Source of the DNA: Spirosoma arboris | Lineage (GTDB): Bacteria > Bacteroidota > Bacteroidia > Cytophagales > Spirosomataceae | Assembly (NCBI RefSeq): GCF_009754945.1 | Contig: NZ_WPIN01000003.1 | Location: 620,001-684,000 of the forward strand | DNA: 64,000 nt | Direction: 5' to 3' | Shown here: one piece after another, positions 8,876 to 18,111 of the stretch | Layout: each line of letters starts with the position of its first letter | Position numbering within the stretch: position 1 is the stretch's first letter | Made by a program: the position numbers and the translations under genes | The notes under the pieces: model-generated | Told to the model about the DNA's origin: nothing | Seen by the model: the letters and a program-made list of their open reading frames with translations, nothing else | The model's database searches: none

Positions 8876-9637
8876 ATGGCACGTGTTCTACAAATCAACC
8901 TATACGATGCTGGATTGAGTTCAGCCGTTCAGGAGATAATCCGGCAATGTGACCTGGCGGCACCTCGGCAAAACCGCTGTGTCAGTGCAACGGATGCCCA
9001 TGGGTTAGTGACCGCCTATAGAAAACCAGCCTTTAAAGCAGTCTTGAATTCGTTTTACTGGAATCTACCCGATGGTATGCCCAGTGTTTGGATTGGGAAG
9101 TTAAACGGAGCGAAACAGATGACCCGTTGTTATGGCCCTGATTTGTTCCGGGATGTGTTTGAGAATAGTGCCAGCACATCTATCAAACATTTCCTCTGTG
9201 GTGGTAAGGAAGGTGTAGCCGACGAGCTGAAAGCAGCTGTTGGCAAAAAGTTCGGTAACCTTCAGGTGGCTGGTACCTACTGCCCTCCATTTCGGGAAAT
9301 GGAGGACCATGAATTCCGGGCATTGGCCGAAACCATCAACCAATCGGGCGCTAATATTGTCTGGATCGGTATAAGCTCGCCCAAACAGGAATACTTTGCC
9401 CAGCGACTGGCTCAGTTCACTAACGTTAACTTCATTGTTACAGTTGGAGCCGCTTTTGACTTTCATACCGATCGAGTTCGGCAAGCTCCAGGCTGGATGC
9501 AGAAAGCCTCTCTGGAATGGCTTTTTCGGCTTACTATGGAGCCTAAACGCTTGTATAAGCGCTATCTGAAAGTCATACCGCTATTTATTTTATTCAACAT
9601 TAAAGAAGCTTTTTCTCCAAAAACGTCTTATTCGTAG
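8876..9637 (+). CDS. WecG/TagA/CpsF-family glycosyltransferase (GT26)
   Basis: The 253-residue protein carries the hallmarks of GT26: a substrate motif (NLPDGMPSVW, about residues 62-71) whose Asp is the proposed catalytic base in TagA, and the C-terminal half with IGISSPKQE and VGAAFDFHTDRVRQAP. The last 40 residues are basic and hydrophobic (EWLFRLTMEPKRLYKRYLK), matching the membrane-association appendage of the family. These enzymes add the second sugar to the undecaprenyl-diphosphate-linked intermediate, which fits its place directly behind the phosphoglycosyl transferase. The start at 8876 gives the usual family length. Confidence 0.88.
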   Translation: MARVLQINLYDAGLSSAVQEIIRQCDLAAPRQNRCVSATDAHGLVTAYRKPAFKAVLNSFYWNLPDGMPSVWIGKLNGAKQMTRCYGPDLFRDVFENSASTSIKHFLCGGKEGVADELKAAVGKKFGNLQVAGTYCPPFREMEDHEFRALAETINQSGANIVWIGISSPKQEYFAQRLAQFTNVNFIVTVGAAFDFHTDRVRQAPGWMQKASLEWLFRLTMEPKRLYKRYLKVIPLFILFNIKEAFSPKTSYS

Positions 9638-9702
9638 CGCGGAGATGGGAGTTTTCGTAATGATACCAATTGCACCATTTGCGCATCCAGAACAATTGAA
9701 TC

Positions 9703-11142
9703 ATGCTGAGTAGAAAAGAAGCCGCTGTTGTAACCGATGTTCAATTCGCTGAACCGTCCGAAGAGCTTGTTTCTTCTGGCGAAGCGAATTCTGTACCTCC
9801 GGTTGAACAAAAGCAGTCGGCCTTATCGAAACCGGTTCTCAAGCGGTTCGCTGTCAATGTGGCCTCGTTGTTCAGCATACATGTGGCCAACATGCTGTTA
9901 CCGCTACTCACGGTTCCTTACGTAGTGCGCATTATTGGGCCAGAGCGATTAGGATTACTGAATTTTTCGCAGGCATTCGTTGCCTATTTTACACTGCTTA
10001 TCAACTACGGTTTCGATCTGGCAGCCGTACGTACGATTGCTGCTAATCGAACCAATCAGGAAGTAACGAATCGGGTTTTCAGCGAAGTAGTAGTTGGTAA
10101 AGCGCTGCTCTGGGTTCTTTCAACAATTATTTTTGGATTTATTTCCTCCTTTGCTCCCGGTTTTCGAGAGCATCTCTGGCTACACGTCTGTACATATATT
10201 GGTTGTATTGGTATCGTATTTTTTCCGGTCTGGCTCTATCAGGCCATGGAAAACCTGGGACGCGTAGCCGTATTTAACATGATTACCAAAGTGCTGGTGA
10301 TGCTAACGGTGTTTGTCTTTATCCGGCAACCGAACGATTACATCTACCAGAATCTTTCATTGAGTCTGTCGCAGGTAGCTCTTAGCTTTATTGCCTTTTT
10401 TGTCGCGATTCGCCGATTCAATATCACGTTTGCCTGGCCAAACCTGGCTAACATGTTGACGCGGTTTCGTAATGATAGTACACTATTCTTCACATCTGTC
10501 GTAGCGACGATTTATGCCGGCTCGAATGTCTTTCTGTTGGGCATTTTCAGTACGCCCTATCATGTTGGCATTTTCTCGGCAGGAACCCGCATAGTAGGTA
10601 TTATGCAGGCCTTCGTTTCGCTAGCACTCAATCAGGCCTTTTTCCCGATTGTTGCCAGCGCCTTTGGGGAGAGTGAAGAGAAAGGCCTGACTGTTGTTCG
10701 GACTATCTTTTTTCCTGTAACGGTCCTGATGATGCTTATATCTGCTGGGCTATGGCTTATCGCTCCAATTTTTATCTCGCTGTTTTATGGGGCAAAATTC
10801 GACGATGCTGTTATTGTGTTGCGTATTGTCTCGCTTTTGCCTATTACACTGGGGCTCAATAATTTATTCGGCGTTCATACCATGCTTAGTCTGCGTATGG
10901 ACAAAGCCTTTTTTCGCATCTCGGCTGTTGGCTCAATTCTAAGCTTAACGCTTAACGCCTTGCTGATTCAGCGATTTGGGCCTGCTGGCGTAGCTACTTC
11001 CTGGGTTACGACAGAAGCCTTTGTTACCTTTTCCTTTTATGCCTACCTCCGATACAAAGGGATTCAGGTAGTCAAACTCGCGTATTTACAGGATGCTATC
11101 GCCTTCAGCAAAGGACGGTTGGCAGTGCTGTTTAAACAGTAA
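9703..11142 (+). CDS. Polysaccharide flippase (Wzx/MOP superfamily)
   Basis: The 479-residue integral membrane protein has about twelve to fourteen hydrophobic segments. After a polar N-terminal tail of about 50 residues comes the MOP-type opening (FAVNVASLFSIHVANMLLPLLTVPYVVRIIGPERLGLLNFSQAF), typical of Wzx/RfbX flippases. It should move undecaprenyl-diphosphate repeat units across the inner membrane for polymerisation by the Wzy-like protein at 12063. The next gene begins two bases after its stop, which implies tight co-transcription. The 50-residue Glu/Ser-rich leader is longer than usual; a later start is possible but none is clearly better. Confidence 0.9.
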   Translation: MLSRKEAAVVTDVQFAEPSEELVSSGEANSVPPVEQKQSALSKPVLKRFAVNVASLFSIHVANMLLPLLTVPYVVRIIGPERLGLLNFSQAFVAYFTLLINYGFDLAAVRTIAANRTNQEVTNRVFSEVVVGKALLWVLSTIIFGFISSFAPGFREHLWLHVCTYIGCIGIVFFPVWLYQAMENLGRVAVFNMITKVLVMLTVFVFIRQPNDYIYQNLSLSLSQVALSFIAFFVAIRRFNITFAWPNLANMLTRFRNDSTLFFTSVVATIYAGSNVFLLGIFSTPYHVGIFSAGTRIVGIMQAFVSLALNQAFFPIVASAFGESEEKGLTVVRTIFFPVTVLMMLISAGLWLIAPIFISLFYGAKFDDAVIVLRIVSLLPITLGLNNLFGVHTMLSLRMDKAFFRISAVGSILSLTLNALLIQRFGPAGVATSWVTTEAFVTFSFYAYLRYKGIQVVKLAYLQDAIAFSKGRLAVLFKQ

Positions 11143-11144
11143 TT

Positions 11145-12053
11145 ATGAAACGTATAGCCGCTGTTGTTGTGACGTACAATCGACTCAATGATCTGAAGAA
11201 ATGCCTGTCGAGTTTGCAATTGCAAACTCGACAGCTCGACACGATCTATGTAGTCAATAATGGAAGCACAGACGGTACAGGTGACTGGCTCAGCAATCAA
11301 TCGGATTTAACGATACTGACCCAACCAAATCTGGGCGGAGCAGGCGGTTTTGCTACCGGTATAGAGCGAGCTTATCAAGATAAGTACGACGAAATCTGGT
11401 GTATGGACGACGACTGCCTGGCAACACCCAATGCGCTTGAAAATCTACTCCTTTCGCCCAATATAGGCCCCTGTATTAAAAACAGTATATCGCTGAACAG
11501 TCAGTGTACCGATGAACTAGCTTTCTTCGTCGATCTGCCCAATAAAGCTTTTCGAAATGCCACCGATATGGCATCCTTTGATATACTCTTTGGAATTGCA
11601 GCCTTGTTTAACGGCACACTGATCAGTTCAGAAGTAGTTGAGGCTATAGGCATACCGGACAAAAATCTATTTATCTGGGGCGATGAAGTAGAATACATGT
11701 CTCGGGCTAAGAAAATGGGATTCCCGGTAGTAACCATACCTAAATCAATATTTTACCATCCACCCAGCGTCGACCGGGATGGGATTCCCTGGCCGGGAGC
11801 CTGGAAAAACTATTACCGGATTCGCAATGAGCGCCGGGTTTTTCAGAATGCCCATGGTAATACCTATGGTTTTATCATGTTCCTATTCTGGTCAATTCGG
11901 ACTACGTTCAATCAGTTGGTCTCAGTTCGAAAAAATAGGGTGTACAACTTCCTGTTGTTTGCCGAAGCCTCACTCGACAGTCTGCTAAATAATTTTCGCA
12001 AACGACCTGAGACAATTTTTACCCTTCGGCTTTACCGATTCATGCATAAATAA
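11145..12053 (+). CDS. Family 2 glycosyltransferase
   Basis: The 302-residue protein opens with the GT2 nucleotide-binding strand (AAVVVTYNRLNDLKKCLSSL) and the NGSTDGT motif near residue 42. It then has NLGGAGGF (about 63-70) and the DxD-type metal site CMDDDC (about 88). The GGAGGF element is seen in rhamnosyl- and galactofuranosyl-transferases of this family, so a deoxyhexose or furanose donor is plausible but unproven. A basic C-terminal tail may touch the membrane. Codons 21-30 contain a perfect 30-bp DNA palindrome (11205-11234), which is listed separately. The gene starts two bases after the flippase stop. Confidence 0.88.
   Translation: MKRIAAVVVTYNRLNDLKKCLSSLQLQTRQLDTIYVVNNGSTDGTGDWLSNQSDLTILTQPNLGGAGGFATGIERAYQDKYDEIWCMDDDCLATPNALENLLLSPNIGPCIKNSISLNSQCTDELAFFVDLPNKAFRNATDMASFDILFGIAALFNGTLISSEVVEAIGIPDKNLFIWGDEVEYMSRAKKMGFPVVTIPKSIFYHPPSVDRDGIPWPGAWKNYYRIRNERRVFQNAHGNTYGFIMFLFWSIRTTFNQLVSVRKNRVYNFLLFAEASLDSLLNNFRKRPETIFTLRLYRFMHK
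11205..11234. repeat. Perfect 30-bp palindrome inside a glycosyltransferase gene
   Basis: The left arm CTGTCGAGTTTGCAA (11205-11219) is the exact reverse complement of the right arm TTGCAAACTCGACAG (11220-11234), with no spacer. It encodes part of the conserved N-terminal helix of the GT2 enzyme (SSLQLQTRQ) without disturbing the frame. Confidence 0.95.
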
Positions 12054-12062
12054 TCCTGCTTT

Positions 12063-13322
12063 ATGATAACCTGGTTGTATCGAATCATGCTCTTTGTCTT
12101 ACTGTTCGGGGTGAGCGCTCTTATCTACGGGGGTAATGTGCTGAACCCGATTCTCGATAAGGCAGTCAGTGGTACCGCCCTGATAGGCATTGGTTCGCTA
12201 GTCATTTTTTACCCTCGGCTTCCTCCCCTCTATAAGTGGATAGCCTGGTTCTTATTTCTGGGAGTTATTGGCCTTGTTCTCGAATCCAAGTACGAATATG
12301 GACAATACGTTTACTCCTACTTTGTCATTAAACGCTTTGCATACTGCGGCTTAGCCTTAATGGGCTATGCAATAGCTACTCAGGCTGGTGAGCTAAAAAT
12401 ACAGTATGCCATATATCTAATTTTTGCCTTTTATGTAATCAATCAGTTATTCCTGGGCCAGATTTTTAGCTATAACCTCACCTCCGAAAGCCGGACCGTC
12501 ACCTCGAACGAAGCCTTGTATCTGGTCATTCCCTGCCTGTATTACTTGATGATCTATCTGAAAGATCGTCGAATTGTCGATCTATTTAAGGCACTGCTCA
12601 CATTCGGCTTCATCGTGTTTTTATTACACCGATCTGTTATTTCGTCTGCAATCATTGGTATTGCCGTGGTAATAGGCCTGTCACTAGTCGGGAAACTATC
12701 GACGGGTAAGCTACCAATGGGTCGTACAGTTGCCACGTTTACAGTATTACTACTTCTGCTTGCTCCACTTATGGGCATGCTACCAGGCAATAAAGTCGAT
12801 GCATTCCTGGAAAATATCGGGGGCATTCTCGACCCGAAAGAAGATAACACTGGTAGCTGGCGTCTAGAGCAATCTGAATATTATCTGGGTCTAATTCCGG
12901 ATAAACCTATGTTAGGCTGGCGCTATGAAGGCTACGACAATGGCGAGATTATGGAAAATGAAGATTTCCCGGAGAAAGGAACCATCATCCACTCGCAGTA
13001 TATCGACATGCTGTACAACTACGGTGCAGTTGGACTGGCGATTAACCTACTAATCATACTAGGTACACTGACGGTTATGTACCGCCGTAATCAGACCCTC
13101 TCGGTCGAACAGGCTGTTCTGTTCGGCTTCATCGTCAGCGGGCTGATTTACGCTGTTTCGTACCAGTTACCCGTCTTCTTCTGGGGTTTTGTTGGCGTTG
13201 GAATGTACTATGCCCTTAAGTCCCCGGTTCTTCCTGCTTCAGTATCGTATCCACTCCAAACTGCACAACCGGGCCTTTCAACACGCCCAGCCGGTTTGCC
13301 TAAAAGCTCAATTAGCATATGA
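12063..13322 (+). CDS. O-antigen ligase/Wzy-like polysaccharide polymerase
   Basis: The 419-residue protein has about ten to eleven membrane helices and a large polar loop at about residues 250-320. That loop contains GSWRLEQSEYYLGLIPDKPMLGWRYEG and HSQYIDMLYNYGAVGL, the Wzy_C/O-antigen-ligase-type loop with conserved Arg and His that handles undecaprenyl-linked glycan. It should polymerise repeat units in the periplasm after flipping. Its stop codon overlaps the start of the next gene (ATGA at 13319-13322), so translation is probably coupled. Wzy proteins and WaaL ligases share this fold. The presence of Wzx and Wzc in the same operon favours polymerase. Confidence 0.82.
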   Translation: MITWLYRIMLFVLLFGVSALIYGGNVLNPILDKAVSGTALIGIGSLVIFYPRLPPLYKWIAWFLFLGVIGLVLESKYEYGQYVYSYFVIKRFAYCGLALMGYAIATQAGELKIQYAIYLIFAFYVINQLFLGQIFSYNLTSESRTVTSNEALYLVIPCLYYLMIYLKDRRIVDLFKALLTFGFIVFLLHRSVISSAIIGIAVVIGLSLVGKLSTGKLPMGRTVATFTVLLLLLAPLMGMLPGNKVDAFLENIGGILDPKEDNTGSWRLEQSEYYLGLIPDKPMLGWRYEGYDNGEIMENEDFPEKGTIIHSQYIDMLYNYGAVGLAINLLIILGTLTVMYRRNQTLSVEQAVLFGFIVSGLIYAVSYQLPVFFWGFVGVGMYYALKSPVLPASVSYPLQTAQPGLSTRPAGLPKSSISI

Positions 13323-14203
13323 TTAGTATAATAATACCCGTTCATAATCGCCGAGAATATACCCGTCAGTGTCTGGGTTGTCTGGCTACCCAGACCTATC
13401 GCAATTTCCAGATCATTGTGGTTGACGATGGATCGACCGATGGAACTGACATTATGATTAACCAGGAATTTCCGGACGTAGTGGTACTACGTGGCGACGG
13501 CAATCTGTGGTGGACAGAGGCGACAAACTGGGGAATTCGTTACGCACAAAAACATCAGGATAAACGGGCTGGAAACTTTATTCTGACGCTAAACGACGAT
13601 ACCCGCGTCGGGCCAGATTATCTGCAAACAATGATTGAGGCCTACCGAGAGCACAAGCCGTGCCTGGTTGGGTCGGTCAGCGTAAATAGTGAAAATCCCG
13701 AAAAACTTGAATATGCCGGTTCCTCCTTTGAATTGTACACGGCAGGTGGTCGTCACCTGGCAGAGGATTACAATTACAGTTACCAGGAGTTGGTTCGTCA
13801 GAAAACGTACGTAGAGTCAGAGTCACTACCGGGTCGAGGTACGCTGATTCCATTGGATACTTTCGATCATATTGGTTTGTATGATTCGAAACGGTTTGTC
13901 CACTATATGTCCGATATCGAATTCTCTGTTCGGGCACGTAAAGCGGGTTATCGGCTGATTGTCAACGTACCCAGTCTGGTCTACGAATATACAGAGGCAA
14001 CCGGGATTCAGGTGGAGCGCAAGATAACTCTGAGAGAATTTATTAAAGGCTTTACGTCCATCAAATCGCCAACCAACCTGAAGGTGCGCTACAATTTTGC
14101 CATTGTCCATTCAAAAACCAAATTCATTTATTTCTGCTGCGATGTTGGCCGGATTTGCGCTGGTTTTCTATTACGTAAGGTTCGGCTAATGAAACCACTA
14201 TAA
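13319..14203 (+). CDS. Family 2 glycosyltransferase
   Basis: The 294-residue GT2 enzyme has the opening strand IIIPVHNRREYTRQCLGCL, then VDDGSTDGT (about residues 39-47). A GNLWWTEATNWG segment and the metal-binding LNDDTRVGPDYL (about residues 90-101) follow. GNLWWTEA is common in rhamnosyl/dTDP-sugar-type members, which is suggestive only. A short hydrophobic region near the C-terminus (FIYFCCDVGRICAGFLL) may associate with the membrane. Its start overlaps the stop of the Wzy-like gene by four bases, and the next transferase begins four bases after its stop. Confidence 0.87.
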   Translation: MISIIIPVHNRREYTRQCLGCLATQTYRNFQIIVVDDGSTDGTDIMINQEFPDVVVLRGDGNLWWTEATNWGIRYAQKHQDKRAGNFILTLNDDTRVGPDYLQTMIEAYREHKPCLVGSVSVNSENPEKLEYAGSSFELYTAGGRHLAEDYNYSYQELVRQKTYVESESLPGRGTLIPLDTFDHIGLYDSKRFVHYMSDIEFSVRARKAGYRLIVNVPSLVYEYTEATGIQVERKITLREFIKGFTSIKSPTNLKVRYNFAIVHSKTKFIYFCCDVGRICAGFLLRKVRLMKPL

Positions 14204-14207
14204 TGCC

Positions 14208-15464
14208 ATGAAAAAAGTACTACTTTCTGCTTATGCCTGCTTGCCCAATCATGGCTCCGAAGAAGGGACAGGCTGGACGTATGCAACCACACTAAGCATG
14301 AATGGTCTGGAGGTACATTGTCTGACCAAAAAAGATGGCAAATCATCTATTGAGGCAATCCTGACTAGTGGGCAGTATCCGAATCTGACGTTTCATTATG
14401 TGATTGTGCCCGACTGGGTCGACAAATTTTGTCACTCTAACCTGATCGGCATGTATTTTCACTACATCTACTGGCAGTGGAGCGCCCTGAAAGTAGCCCG
14501 GCGATTAAATAAAATCCACAACTTCGATCTGGTTCATCACGTTACCTACGGCAGCATTCAACTAGGTAGTTTTATGTATAAGCTCCGTAAGCCTTTTGTG
14601 TTCGGACCTGTGGGTGGCGGGCAGCACGCACCTAAAGCGTTTAAGCGTTATTTCGGTGCTTATTGGTCACGGGAGTGGATGCGCGACTGGGTCAGTACGT
14701 TTTTGCAGTATATCAATCCTGGTTTCTATAGATCGGTGGCAACCGCTGATCGGCTGGTGGTAACGAATGCAGATACCTACAAACTAGCCCGAAAACTACG
14801 TCCCAGTCTACCCATCGATCGAATTTGGGACGCGGGTCTAAGTCCTTCATTTTTACCGCCAAGACCCATTGAACGGTACCCTGGCAACACCCTAAAACTG
14901 CTATGGACAGGCCGACTGCTCCCGCGTAAAGCACTTGAATTAACCATTCAGGCGCTGGGACAAGTTGATCCAACAATACCCATTATGCTCACTATTGTAG
15001 GTGGAAAAGGCGAAATGGTTGATCAGGTGCCCGAGTACATCCAGCGCTATGGCGTTCAGAATCGGATACACTGGGTTGGACATGTGTCCTATCAGGAAGT
15101 GAAGGATTACTATGAGCACTCGGATGTATTCTTTTTTACAAGCCTACGCGATTCCTGTCCGCACCAGTTGCTAGAGGCAATGGCTTACTCGCTGCCTATT
15201 GTCACACTGAATTTGCACGGACAAGCCGAATTGGTGAGTGATGAAACAGGCCTGCGTGTGTCGGTAACAAATGAAAATCAGGTTGTATCAGATCTGGCAC
15301 AGGCTATTGAATGGATGTATACCCATCCTGACGAGCGCCTAAAAATGGGCCAGGCGGGTTATGCTTTTTCCCAATCTCAGATTTGGGAAACTAAAATCCG
15401 TCGATTCATTGATGAGCTCTATTCTCCTCTACTAGGAGAGAATGTGACCGTATCAATACGCTAA
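14208..15464 (+). CDS. Family 4 glycosyltransferase (tandem paralogue 1)
   Basis: The 418-residue GT-B enzyme begins MKKVLLSAYACLPNHGSEEG, an N-terminal Rossmann start with a glycine-rich loop. The acceptor-side GPVGGGQHAP is at about residue 136. The C-terminal donor site has TGRLLPRKALEL and the retaining-GT4 E-x7-E-type element in the segment LRDSCPHQLLEAMAYSLPIV. The gene at 15609 is clearly homologous along its full length, with the same start, GPVGGGQ, LPRKALEL/MPRKALEL and HGQAELV blocks. The pair is a tandem duplication with diverged acceptor halves. Product and linkage are unknown. Confidence 0.88.
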   Translation: MKKVLLSAYACLPNHGSEEGTGWTYATTLSMNGLEVHCLTKKDGKSSIEAILTSGQYPNLTFHYVIVPDWVDKFCHSNLIGMYFHYIYWQWSALKVARRLNKIHNFDLVHHVTYGSIQLGSFMYKLRKPFVFGPVGGGQHAPKAFKRYFGAYWSREWMRDWVSTFLQYINPGFYRSVATADRLVVTNADTYKLARKLRPSLPIDRIWDAGLSPSFLPPRPIERYPGNTLKLLWTGRLLPRKALELTIQALGQVDPTIPIMLTIVGGKGEMVDQVPEYIQRYGVQNRIHWVGHVSYQEVKDYYEHSDVFFFTSLRDSCPHQLLEAMAYSLPIVTLNLHGQAELVSDETGLRVSVTNENQVVSDLAQAIEWMYTHPDERLKMGQAGYAFSQSQIWETKIRRFIDELYSPLLGENVTVSIR

Positions 15465-15608
15465 TAGGAATATTGCCCTTGGAATCAGATCAAAACGATC
15501 TACTACATTATTCTTATAAAGCCATGGGCTAATCTAATACTATCAATACGACTAATAGCTTATGTAATTTATCCTCTGTAAAACCGATAATCTATCTTCT
15601 CTATCGTT

Positions 15609-16877
15609 ATGAAAAAAGTATTAATCTCTGCTTATGCCTGCATTCCGGATCGAGGATCGGAAGAAGGAAACGGGTGGTATTATTCATCACTGGTCAGCCA
15701 GCAGGGCTATCAAGTCTGGTGTCTGACCCGTGATATTGGGAAAACCGAAATCGAGCGAAAACTACAGCAGTCCCCGCATCCAAACCTGACAATTGTTTAC
15801 GTTACTGTACCTCTCTGGATTGATAAGGCATACTCTTGGGGACTGCTCGGATTGTATTTTCATTATATATACTGGCAATGGGCCACATTGAAGGTTGCCT
15901 TAGAACTTTCCAAAACGTATCAATTCGACTTAATACATCATGTGAGCTATACTAGCCTTCAGTTGGGCAGCTTTTTATATAAGCTAAAACTTCCATTCAT
16001 CTATGGACCAGTAGGTGGTGGTCAAATAGCACCCAAGTCAATGCGTCATTATTTTAAAGGCTATTGGAGGAAGGAGCAAATGCGGACTTGGGTGAGCAAT
16101 CTTATGCTCCGCTTTAATCCCGGATGCTACAAGTCAGTGCACTTTGCAACCTATGTGTTGGTCTGGAATGAGGATACCCGCAAGATGGTTCAAGCGTTGG
16201 GTAGAGAGAAGAACGTTGTGAAAGAGTTTGGCGGGGTTGGACGGTCATTCATTCCTTCTGAACCTATTTATCGACCCCATGATAAAACCTTGCAACTCGT
16301 TTGGGTTGGTCGCCTAATGCCTCGTAAAGCACTTGAACTGTCGCTACACGGGTTGAGCAAAGTAAATCCGCAAGTGCCTGTTCACTTGACTGTTGTGGGC
16401 GATGGTGAGATGGGAGAATACGTATCCGAATACATTTCTACCTACAATTTAGCGGATCGGGTCACCTGGGTGGGTAAAGTCAACTATGAACAGGTGAAAG
16501 AATATTACCGAAAAGCCGACGTCTTTCTGTTTACTAGCCTACGGGATACTGGTCCTGCCCAGTTAATGGAGGCCATGGCCTACTCACTACCTGTAGTTAC
16601 TCTCGATTTGCACGGACAGGCTGAGCTTGTCGACTCATCGACGGGTATACGTGTGCCCGTTACAGAACCCGAAATGGTAGCCAACGATCTGGCGAAAGCA
16701 ATTGAATGGATGTATCATAATGCAGACAAACGCACCATTATGGGGGTAAATGCTTTCCGGTTTTCTCAACAGCAGAATTGGGAATTAAAGGTTAATCATA
16801 TTATCAAGACCTACTATCAATCAATCACTAATCCAGGACTTAGTTTAGCCCTTGTTGTTAGTCAGATCACAAATTGA
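15609..16877 (+). CDS. Family 4 glycosyltransferase (tandem paralogue 2)
   Basis: The 422-residue GT-B enzyme closely resembles the preceding gene (MKKVLISAYACIPDRGSEEG start, GPVGGGQIAP, VGRLMPRKALEL, LRDTGPAQLMEAMAYSLPVV with the E-x7-E type donor motif, LDLHGQAELV). The differences concentrate between about residues 170 and 215 and in the C-terminal tail, so the paralogues may use different acceptors. A 144-bp gap separates it from paralogue 1, longer than the other spacers in this operon. That gap is A/T-rich without a clear hairpin and could hold an internal promoter. Confidence 0.88.
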   Translation: MKKVLISAYACIPDRGSEEGNGWYYSSLVSQQGYQVWCLTRDIGKTEIERKLQQSPHPNLTIVYVTVPLWIDKAYSWGLLGLYFHYIYWQWATLKVALELSKTYQFDLIHHVSYTSLQLGSFLYKLKLPFIYGPVGGGQIAPKSMRHYFKGYWRKEQMRTWVSNLMLRFNPGCYKSVHFATYVLVWNEDTRKMVQALGREKNVVKEFGGVGRSFIPSEPIYRPHDKTLQLVWVGRLMPRKALELSLHGLSKVNPQVPVHLTVVGDGEMGEYVSEYISTYNLADRVTWVGKVNYEQVKEYYRKADVFLFTSLRDTGPAQLMEAMAYSLPVVTLDLHGQAELVDSSTGIRVPVTEPEMVANDLAKAIEWMYHNADKRTIMGVNAFRFSQQQNWELKVNHIIKTYYQSITNPGLSLALVVSQITN

Positions 16878-16904
16878 CCTTCCTCTTTTAAACTAACTTC
16901 AGCC

Positions 16905-18104
16905 ATGTACATTGGTGTTTTAGGTGCCATTGCCACCAATGACCTACTTTCGGAATCGGCTAGACAGCAGCTGGATTCCTATCCTAAAGGTCAGGGGTGG
17001 GCTCCGTTGATCAGCAATCTCATTCATGAGTATCTGGCCCGTGGCTATAAAGTGCTGGCCATTACGACCGATGCTGAGATGGACGATAATGATCCGCCGT
17101 TTGTATATGAAGAAGGTCTGTTAACGTATGTCGTTATACCTAGTCGTAAACATACTTTCCGACCCAACGGTTGGCGATTGGGTCGTACCACCGATTTTTA
17201 TCGATATGAGCGCAGCCGAATTCTGACCGTGCTGCGACAATATAAGCCCGACGTTGTGCATGCACACTGGACGTATGAATTTGCCTTAGCTGCACTCACC
17301 TATACGCCCGACGCACTCATTACGGTACATGATAATGCACAGATCATTTATAAGTATGTGCCAACGCTGGAACGTTACTTCATGCTGCTTTTGGCGCGCT
17401 ATGTTTTTCGAAAAGGACATTGGTTTACGGCAGTCTCACCCTATATGGCTGAGTCTGTACAGAAATGGGTGAAATTACCCGTAACCGTTGTGCCTAATCC
17501 AGTGATTATACCATCGAAACAGCTGGGGTCAGCAATACCTAATGTGCCCATTATCAGCATAGTCGTCAATGGCTGGGATGAGCGCAAGAACTGTAAAACG
17601 GCGCTACTAGCCTTTAAGGGTATTCAGAAATTACATCCCAAAGCAGTACTATGGGCATTTGGAACGGCCTTTGACCCAGAAGCGCAGGCAGCCGCTTTTT
17701 GCCGGGAGCATCAGATTCAAAACGTTGTGCTTTTTGGACATACCCATCAGGCCAGAGTACTGGAGAAAGTAGGCCAAAGTACACTCCTGCTCCATGCATC
17801 TCTCGAAGAATCATTCGGGATGGTATTGGCCGAAGCAATGAGTTATGGAGTTCCGGTTGTAGCCGGAAAAAATAGTGGGGCTGTACCCTGGGTAGTCGAA
17901 GATGGCGGTATACTGGTCGATGTAACAAATGTTGAGGCAATTATCAAAGCCGCGGATAAACTCTTATCTGACCCAATAGTCTATGAGAAATTATCGACAA
18001 GAGCCGCTCAGATTATAAAAACACGATTCCAAATGCAACGAGTGGCCGATAAATACATAGCTCTTTATGATCGTACTAATATATCAATAACCGTTAACGA
18101 TTGA
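16905..18104 (+). CDS. Family 4 glycosyltransferase
   Basis: The 399-residue GT-B enzyme has its N-terminal domain with a flexible loop (YPKGQGWAPLISNLIHEYLARGYKV). VVHAHWTYEFALAAL follows at about residue 115 and VVPNPVI at about 195. The C-terminal donor domain contains NGWDERKN and the SLEESFGMVLAEAMSYGVPVV segment with the paired glutamates of retaining GT4 enzymes. GKNSGAVPWVV follows, as in other members. It is only distantly related to the tandem pair upstream. It lies 27 bp after paralogue 2 and 7 bp before the next gene, so it belongs to the same transcript. Confidence 0.87.
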   Translation: MYIGVLGAIATNDLLSESARQQLDSYPKGQGWAPLISNLIHEYLARGYKVLAITTDAEMDDNDPPFVYEEGLLTYVVIPSRKHTFRPNGWRLGRTTDFYRYERSRILTVLRQYKPDVVHAHWTYEFALAALTYTPDALITVHDNAQIIYKYVPTLERYFMLLLARYVFRKGHWFTAVSPYMAESVQKWVKLPVTVVPNPVIIPSKQLGSAIPNVPIISIVVNGWDERKNCKTALLAFKGIQKLHPKAVLWAFGTAFDPEAQAAAFCREHQIQNVVLFGHTHQARVLEKVGQSTLLLHASLEESFGMVLAEAMSYGVPVVAGKNSGAVPWVVEDGGILVDVTNVEAIIKAADKLLSDPIVYEKLSTRAAQIIKTRFQMQRVADKYIALYDRTNISITVND

Positions 18105-18111
18105 CTAACGT

